Shown in pieces: positions 53,701 through 62,700 of a stretch of 64,000 nt of DNA. The DNA is from Sipunculus nudus. Lineage: Eukaryota > Annelida > Sipuncula > Golfingiida > Sipunculidae. Below the pieces are notes generated by a model that ran no database searches, was not told the DNA's origin, and saw nothing but the letters and a program-made list of their open reading frames with translations. The translations under genes were made by a program, and so were the position numbers. Positions within the stretch are counted from its first letter, which is position 1, and the number at the start of each line of letters is the position of its first letter. The stretch covers positions 78,478,124-78,542,123 of the forward strand of contig CM049308.1 in the NCBI GenBank assembly GCA_026874595.1, in the 5' to 3' direction.

Positions 53701-56700
53701 GCAGCCTGTTTGGTCAAAGCTGATAAGCCCATCAGGAATATCTCCATCCTTTGTCACTTTATCAATACGCTGGAGGTTTTCTGCCTTGATGGAGTTAAAA
53801 ATTGCTTGGTAGGTGTTTGACAGCCTTAGTTGCCTTCCGCTGAACAAATCCCATATGGCGCAGCAACGAGCGGGCCCAGCTCTTTGTGATGACAATGGGG
53901 CCTCCATTACAAGCCAGCTGGGATGGTGCTAGCTTGCTGACTATTCCATCAGCTGCTGCCATAACCGTTCTCGATGTGACGGCAGCACCACTCTTACGAA
54001 ATGCAGTGATGTATCCTTGCACTTTAACATCCAGATCTCCCAGCATCAGGGGTCGTCCTCACAGGCTGCGTGGAAGGGTAGTGGGCTCACTGTAGAGCTG
54101 TTTTTTCACCTTGACGTAGCAGTCACAAATGCTGCGCACGGTAGTCTCTGAGAGCCTTTTCCCCAAAATCTGTGAAAATTTTCTCTCAGTTTTGGCCACA
54201 CCGATCTAAACTGCAGACCGTCCAATTCTGGCTCTGTCACCGGTTGAGAAGTGTCCGTATTCACCAAGGCGACCCTTGCTGGTAGGTGTGACAAACTCGC
54301 TGGACTCGACAGCGTTGTTTGCAGCCTTGAACAGGAGAGCATCCTCTTTTGTGTCGCAGTCCTGTGGATTTGGCAGGCATGGCAAACTTGGTCGTTTTAC
54401 TGGCTTTGGCGATTTCAGCCAATTCAGGAGAGACATAGTAGGCTATCTAGCAGAGATTTAGGCTTTAAACAAATGACGTGGTAAAAAGTTGAAGCGATCG
54501 AAGGCTGAATGACCAGGGCTATTAGGGGGATGTATTTATATTAAAAGGGCCGTGCAGGTAGTCACTGGTACAAGTGACTGTGACAAAACACCCCGAAAAG
54601 AGCACATCATTGCAATGACTGCAGTTGGGGTTTCATAGTTGGGCTTCGTTTATTGTCTTCGTTTGAATGATGTGGGTTTCTCGGGATGCACGGGGGGTCC
54701 AATCAACAGTAATGCACTGGGCTTTCTTTCGGGTTTCACTGGGTTTCTCTGACCTGTTTATCCATCCGTTCACATGTTAGGGTGTAGGTTTCTCTCACAA
54801 ATTAATCACTGGGCTGAACACGGGATGAAACTACCACGGCCGAAAGGTAAGTTTTGTGTGGGCGATATTAAGAACTTAGATAGGAGCTGTCTATGTAAAA
54901 TCATAATAATTTCATAAATATTTGACGTACTTTTGATTAATTTACATCCTTATTCCTGTTATTCATCAACAGTTGTTATTATTTATTTCTCGTAAAGTAC
55001 AGTTACAGAATGAGGGACGATTAGCTTAGGCCGATACATGGATCAGCATGCGCTGTCAAGGCTAATTAATCTCCGTACAGAAGGCACTGAGGGAGCGGGC
55101 AAACCTTGTTTGTACAACACTTATGTAATGATTGTGGGGGAAGCACATAGAGTAATACGCTACTAAATTGAGTTGCCGATGTATATGCCGATAATAAGCT
55201 CTTTTCTAAAGTATGTACGTGAAGATTTATGAACCACGATTTATAAATATTTCCAGTCTCTTTCCACAAATTCAAATACCCCTTGATATGCTTTAAGCAC
55301 CAAAATCACAAAATTTTAAGCCCACGATAATATCTGAATCTACAGTATACATGCTCAATTTTTTCCCAGAATAGATGGTATGTTTTAAAAGTTTTCTCAC
55401 CACAGATTTCCTGCGATGCTTGGGGAGTCTGGACAGAGATTCTACGATCTGCAACGAGTACATGAGTTTGTGCGGTTTCTGAGCATCCAGGAGATGGTTC
55501 CAGTCCACTCGCTCCATGCTACCCTCATCTTCCTTCTGTCAAAACATCACATTGTGAAGATCACAAGAAACAAAGATTTGAATAAAAGATATTGTCTACT
55601 TTAGATTTCTCTCATGAAAAAAGTTAAAAATGTTATTGTTGTTAATATTATCACTTAAGTTGTTTAATTATGTTAAGATTTATGTTAAAATAATAATCTT
55701 AATTTAACTCTGTCCATCAGAAATTATAACTGAAATTGTGAAGAATCTGTGTATCAGATATTGAAAGGTAAAATACGCCTTACTTGATTTTCTGATAAAT
55801 AAAAGCAGCAAACTTGAGAAATATGTATTTTATTTGGTTTTTTTTTTTTAAAGTTGGTAATTATCAAGGTCAAGGACACTCTCAAAGTAAAGGTCATGAG
55901 CCCAAATTGAAAAGAGTTCATCATATAACCCATATCTATGCATGTATATAATATGAAAGAAATCTGTCGATTAGTTTTTTTACTTATAAGGCTCACACTA
56001 CTGTTAAGTGGCAATGACGGGGGGTATTAACACTTGTGGCAACAAGGAAAGGAAAATACATGGAACCACCGGTCTTCCATACAAGACACAGCTAATTAAG
56101 AACTTCAACCTGATTCTGGACCAATCTGTGCTATCTTCTTGAGATATTTATGATTTTGTGATATTCACCAAAAATGGACATCATCAAGGTCAGTTCACTC
56201 TCCTAGTAAGGAGAAATAGGCTTCGTCCTCTCACTTATACCTATGCACATTTAAAGCCTGATAAAGATCTGTGAAATATTTTTTTAGTTAATACTGCCAA
56301 CAAGATTTTTCTGAAATTGTGGTAGGACTGTGCTATATCACCTAACTTTGTCTAGGGAAACAATGATATTCATGTCTGAATATTTAATGTAACAGACCTC
56401 CTTAACGCTCTTGAAGCAGCGCAGCATGGCAGGGTTGGTTGGCAGTAACATAAGGAGTTCCCACACTCGGCGTGACATCACACGAGCCTTCGTCTCCATA
56501 CCGTGAGCTTCCTGCTGATCCTATCAATCAAATCATAATGTCATATATACAATACCTTCAAACCTCATTTGTAATTAAGTTATACATAAAAGATAAGTCA
56601 AAGCATTTTATAACACATACACTCTATGCTTCTCATCAAATTCGACATAAATGTCTGACTAGTAATGTTTCGTGATTATCCACACTTAAAATGTGAATTT

Positions 56701-59700
56701 AATCTCACAGCAATCATAACAGCAAACTGTTAAACTGTAAGGATATAAACAGTAGAACAATATCTACACATCAAACACTAAACTGTAAGGGTATAAACAG
56801 TGGAACAATACCTACACATAAAACACTGAACTGTAAAGGTTAAAGAGTAGAACAATACCTACACATAAAACACTGAACTGTAAGGGTATAAACAGTAGAA
56901 CAATACCTACACATAAAACACTGAACTGTAAGGGTATAAACAGTAGAACAATATCTACACATCAAACATTTCAAATTTTTAAAATTTTACCTGCGTTGAC
57001 CACGTTTCTTGTAAACAGGAATACTCCTTTTACTTGAGAGTTTGTTATTCATGATTTATATCATAAATATTGATAAGATTATAGTACATGAATATTCATG
57101 AGTGACTGATTGTAACTTACCCGGCCACATTCACTACATTTGAAGTGACTGAGCTGTTGCAGGAGGTTGAATAAATTATCAAAGTGAGGCTCTGCCAGCA
57201 AGAGCATCATGGGAATCTTCTCACGGTTTGGGGCGGGCAGGTACGACGCTGGGGTGGAGCCATCATGCTTCCTGGGGGGTCGGCTGGCACCAACTGACAC
57301 ATACACGAGCTGAAGAAATACAGCAGTTATTCATATAGATCTAAATATAGTCAGCTGTCTGGTATTTGATAATCTTTTGATATATCACAAGATAACTATC
57401 TCTGGCATTTGAATAAATACTTGTAAATACTCTTAACTGACAAACTGTAGACCTCTCGCTTCTCTATCTGCCAGCTTATACTGATGTATCATGGATTAAT
57501 GTTAAGGTCATCTGCTTGTAAAACTCTGATAACCTGTAGATCTCAGACCTGAAAACCTATGATTTACCAAATTCAGATCTCTGCATAAATACTTGGAAAT
57601 CTCTCATCAACTTCATTTAGAACTCAGGAAAAATAACTCTATTTCACCAATAAACTGCCTTCAGATCACTAAATACCTGTTGATTTGTCACTGAATTTCT
57701 ATCTATGAATCAATACCAGTAGATCTCTGATAACTACATTAAACTCTCTGAAAAAATATCTGAAGATCTCTAATTACCGTTTTTTCTCAAATAATTCGGA
57801 ATGAAAAAAATAATTACGATCTTGGAATTATGAAATAAAACAAAAAAAAAAAGAGTAAATTTAGTTTTGCTGCCGAATGGACCATCGATGTCGTTTCATA
57901 GATGGGCGATAATGCCAGAAGTTTAAATATCTACCTTATTTAAGCCCAAGGTGCATATATTGGTCACGTTTGCTTGATATAACCCGTTTCTGTAGTTCTT
58001 ATTCCCCCTCAGATAATCTTTAAATACGAGATTCTCCGTGAAAACTTATGATTTCGCTGTTTTATAACGGTACATTATAAAGATGGGTCTCACGTTTAGG
58101 CCACCCTACTTGACAGTCGACTTCCGATCAGCTGTTAAGGCTAGATGGAGTAAATGAAATAACGGATTTTGCTTAAACTTTATAAATATTTTTGTGCCTA
58201 TCATTTACTGAATTACTGTATGCAAGGGCCAAATCGAAGTTTATTCCCATGCTGAAAAAAAACATAAGACGTTTTCACAATCTTTTATTATGAACGGTAT
58301 TCCAAAATGACAAGTGCAAACATATACAAATATTTGAGCACCATGCATGTCTTGTTATAACTTATATGAATTTCTTTTATGAACTTACACTCATTTACCA
58401 CTCGAACACTCGTCTGAGTAGACTTTCTTGCTCAATATACAAAATTTAGCATATAAAATTCCTGAACTTCTCAAGGTAGTGCGCGCAGCGAGGGCCGCTT
58501 CCCGGCAGTCGCGGTCCAAGCGGTGAAGAGTTAATTGCCTTTGCAAAGAAGACCCCCGATGCGCGAGACAACATCCCTTTGATTATTAATTACATATGAC
58601 AACCGCAGGGGCGCAAGGCTCGCATCACAATCCTTTGATGATTAATTAGTATGCTTCATCAAAACACACCTTAACAAAACTAGCGACTGTTACAAACTTC
58701 GCATGAATGGTTAGACAATGTTAATTGTGACAAAAAGAACAAAATCAGTTAACAATAACACAATTTAATGACATGAAGAACAACAAATTATATAAAAGTT
58801 TTATTTCACAGGTCAGAAATAAGGGTAATTAGTATATGTGTATATGTGTAAAACTGGCTCTTTATAACTTATATGATTTTCTTTTATGAACTTATACTCA
58901 TTTACCACTCAAACACATGTATGAGTAGACTTTCATGCACAGTATACAAAATTTAGCAGGTAAAATTCCTGAACTGCTCAAGGTAGTGCGCGCAGCGAGG
59001 GCCGCTTCCCGGCAGTCGCAGTCCGAGCGGTAAAGCGTTAATTGCTTGTGTAAGGAAGACCGCCGATGCGCGAGACAACATCCCTTTGATTATTAATTAC
59101 ATTTGTTACGATTGTTAACGCGAGGCGATAATTTGCGGTAATGGGTCATACAAGGCCCGGTTAGGGCTTAGGCCAAGGATAGTTTAAGTTGCATTTTTTT
59201 TAATCATGGGATGCTACTCAGACATATGAAAACCATTTTTTTTAGCAATATATATATTTTTAATAGTCAGCATAGTACTACATTCATATCAGTAAAGGCG
59301 AATCCTTTGATAACACTAAAAAAGGTGCAAAGTTCTTGTTGTTCCATTCAATATGGTCATGTCATAACAAGGCAAGATGGCGATCGGCACGAAAGCGCCA
59401 GCCTGGCAGCTGAGCTCCGAGGTTTGTTCTTTCAAAATTATATAGTAAAAAAAATAATTAACATTTTCAGAAAACTACGTTTACGAAATAAAACAGATTC
59501 CGAATTATTTGAGAAAATACGGTACCCACATTAAACTCTGCATTAAACACCTGAAGATCTTTAATTACTTACATTAAACTCTCTGAATAAATACCTGGGC
59601 TCTAATAACCTACATTTAACTCTCTGAATCAATACCAGTATATCTCTGATAAACTACATTAAAATCTCTGAATAAATACTTGTAGATCTCTAATTAGCTA

Positions 59701-62700
59701 CATTAAAATCTTTGAATAAATACCCATAGATCTCTAATGACCAACATTAAACTCTCTGAAAAAATACCTGTAGATCTCTGAACTGCATCTCTGACAGTGT
59801 CTGTTCATCCATATCTACAGTGAGCTCCTGGCCGAGGGTAATCATACGGATTGGACCGTCCCCAAGCATCGCTCCCAGGATAGGTGTCAGCACTGAGCCC
59901 TGCTGCACAGCTCCCAGCATCTGCTGCTGTTGCTGCTTCTGCTGCCGCTGTAATCCTTCCCACCAGCGGGTCACCTCAGCCCTCAGCTCAGCCACAAGGT
60001 CTGATGACAGCATCTCAAAAGTTGTCTAAATACAAAGGATACAGGATCCAATAATAACATTTGACACGGTAGGTTTACCATATATACAGTTTTGGTCAGC
60101 TGTAGGATCCAGTATTTTTATCATATATAGTCATGTTAAGCCTTATGGATCAGAATTTTTCCATCATTTGTCTGTTGGTCTGGCATGCAAACCCGTCATT
60201 TGGAGAGTGCAAATGATTTAAATGGTTTAGGTTTAGAAAGTTGTAATTTGGCATTGGGACAGATATTGTTGAGATATCCTTTAAAATCTTCACACAGCTG
60301 TTATCCTTTAAAATCTACACACAGCTGTTAATTCTTCAAGTTCTGGGGCAAAAGTACACTTCAGCACTTTAAACAACAAACTGTTAAGTTCAGGACGTTG
60401 GGCTGGTAGATGACACTGTATTGAATGAAGACGAGGATTACCATGTTATAAAGGATATCATATTTTTAAGCAATGTTCTTCCTGAAGTTTGATAAATTTT
60501 CAATTTTTTTAGCTGATGTAACATCTCAAAAGGTCCACAAAGGAAGATATTGCTCAGCTGGAATCTGCATCAGATAATGATACAAGAAATAATCATTTTA
60601 ATTGTTAATCACTGTTTTCTCTCACTCATACCTTGGCTGAGGACCCAGCTGGCTGCAGCACCACTCTTATAGGTGTAGCTTGTTTATCCTGCAGTGATTT
60701 TTGATGGCTGGTAATGCCCTGGTTGTCAAGCTGCCAGTTTCTCAAGTGGAAAGCGTAACGTTTACGGAAACTCTCCAAGTGAGTCGTGAGTAACAACAAG
60801 CCTCGCTGGATCACCAATAAATTCCTCTCTGGATCCTGTAATTATCAACAATCATGTAATATGAGGGTATCATATAAACACACTCAGTTCATCAAATCAG
60901 GTTTCATTTATTATCCTATTAGGATTAGTTTATTATATGACCTCAAACATCAACACAGCTTATATTCAGATGAATAAATTACAGTAAAACATGATGTTGT
61001 GTCAAACTCAATTGATTATCTCACTGTGTAAACAAACAAAAACATAAATTTCCTTAAATAGTGATAAATTAATGCTGATGTTAATGAATTTCCATCTTCT
61101 GGTGTGTGTGTTGAGGTGTTTTAATCCTCATGTGTGTCAAAGTTTTCTATTTTACAGTTACAGGGTTTTATCAACTCATGTGTCACAGTTTTTTATCCTC
61201 AAGTTTATCCAATATATAGTTTTTTTAAGTAAAGGTTTATTCCATCTTCATATGCAAAATATTTTCTTTAATAATATATAATATGTTAACAAAGACAATA
61301 TCCTGCCCAGATCAAACATTTTTATTGTCTAAGTGATGATCAGAACAGAAATTATTTACCTTTTCTAAGCTGGATGATGCCTTTCCTAAACTATCCATAC
61401 AGTGACTGACAAACTCTTCTTCTTTCTCCAGAATGCCACTACCATCTATAATTTATAAAAAAAGTACTGAAATATTATACTGTTGACACACTATAAATAT
61501 CTATTGGCATTGGACCTTGGTTAAGTCTTTAAACAGGTTTTCTTTTTATATTCAACCCAACAGGTTAAAAATTTGAAACTCCACAACATAAATGGAAACA
61601 AGGAGACAAAATTCATGTCACCAAAACTGAAAGAAAGAAGCATACATCAATTGTTAATTTTGCAAAATGAAATGAAATTTCACATAATTTTATAAGATGT
61701 TGATTCAGTTAAATATGTTACAGGTACAACCAATTAAAATAGATGCAAATGCACAAGTGTGAGATATGTTTCATATTTCAAATAAATGGGCAAATATTAA
61801 TAAATTACGATTAAATGCCATGTATAAAGTGTGAAACATTGACCAATATCAAAAGATAGAATTTCAAATTGGCAAAGCAAGAATTTCACTTTAGACTCCT
61901 TACTTACAGTTGATATAGTAATTGTTCAAATACTGCACAGCGGTGAGACTGACGTCTGTACTTTGAGCTCGTAATGCGATGCCCCAAACCTGACTCATGC
62001 CACTGATCTGTAGGAGAAAAAAAAAAAATGTTTTCTTCCATGAAAATATCACATATTTTCCTCAAATTTTCTATGAAAACATACCTTTTTATCACATATC
62101 ATATTTACAATCTTATCAGTGATCCACCTTTGGGACAATGTATTCAGTTTTCCACAGGTGTTGACAGTCATATCATTAGTATGTTCTTAAGAAAGATTCA
62201 CAGATGTATGACATAAAAGCCTTATGTATATTTGTAGTCTTAAGAGTCATATAACTGTTCTAGTTTATTGTGTATTTTATGGTGTCTTGTGAGCAAACAC
62301 TGATTTTGGAATCACTTAAAATCTTTCAGAAGAAAGGTCACTGGGTAAGTCTCAACTCTTATAGCTAGCTGCAGTAACTGAAAGTATATAGTTACATATA
62401 ATGTTGCACAATTTTCAAATAGATCTGGTCTTTGTGAGCTTCAGTATAAACAATAATTGTAAGAAATGAAATGTAAACTGTACCTGGTCCTCTGGTAGAG
62501 GTTTGTCAAGCGAGGCGTTAGCGATGCGCGCGAGGTGACAGAGCTGGGTGAACAGGTTCAACCCAACCATACTCATACTCTCTGGCTCTAACTGTGGCAT
62601 CTATGTAAAAGATAAAAGTAAACTTTAATATAGGCCAGAATAAATAAATGCCAGGAAAAAGATTTCATGATTCAGTGTACATACAACAATTCACAAATAA

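Noticed and set aside
59211-59534. 107-aa ORF at the right end of the TIR element
   Set aside because: Low-complexity, overlaps the terminal inverted repeat and has no transposase motif.
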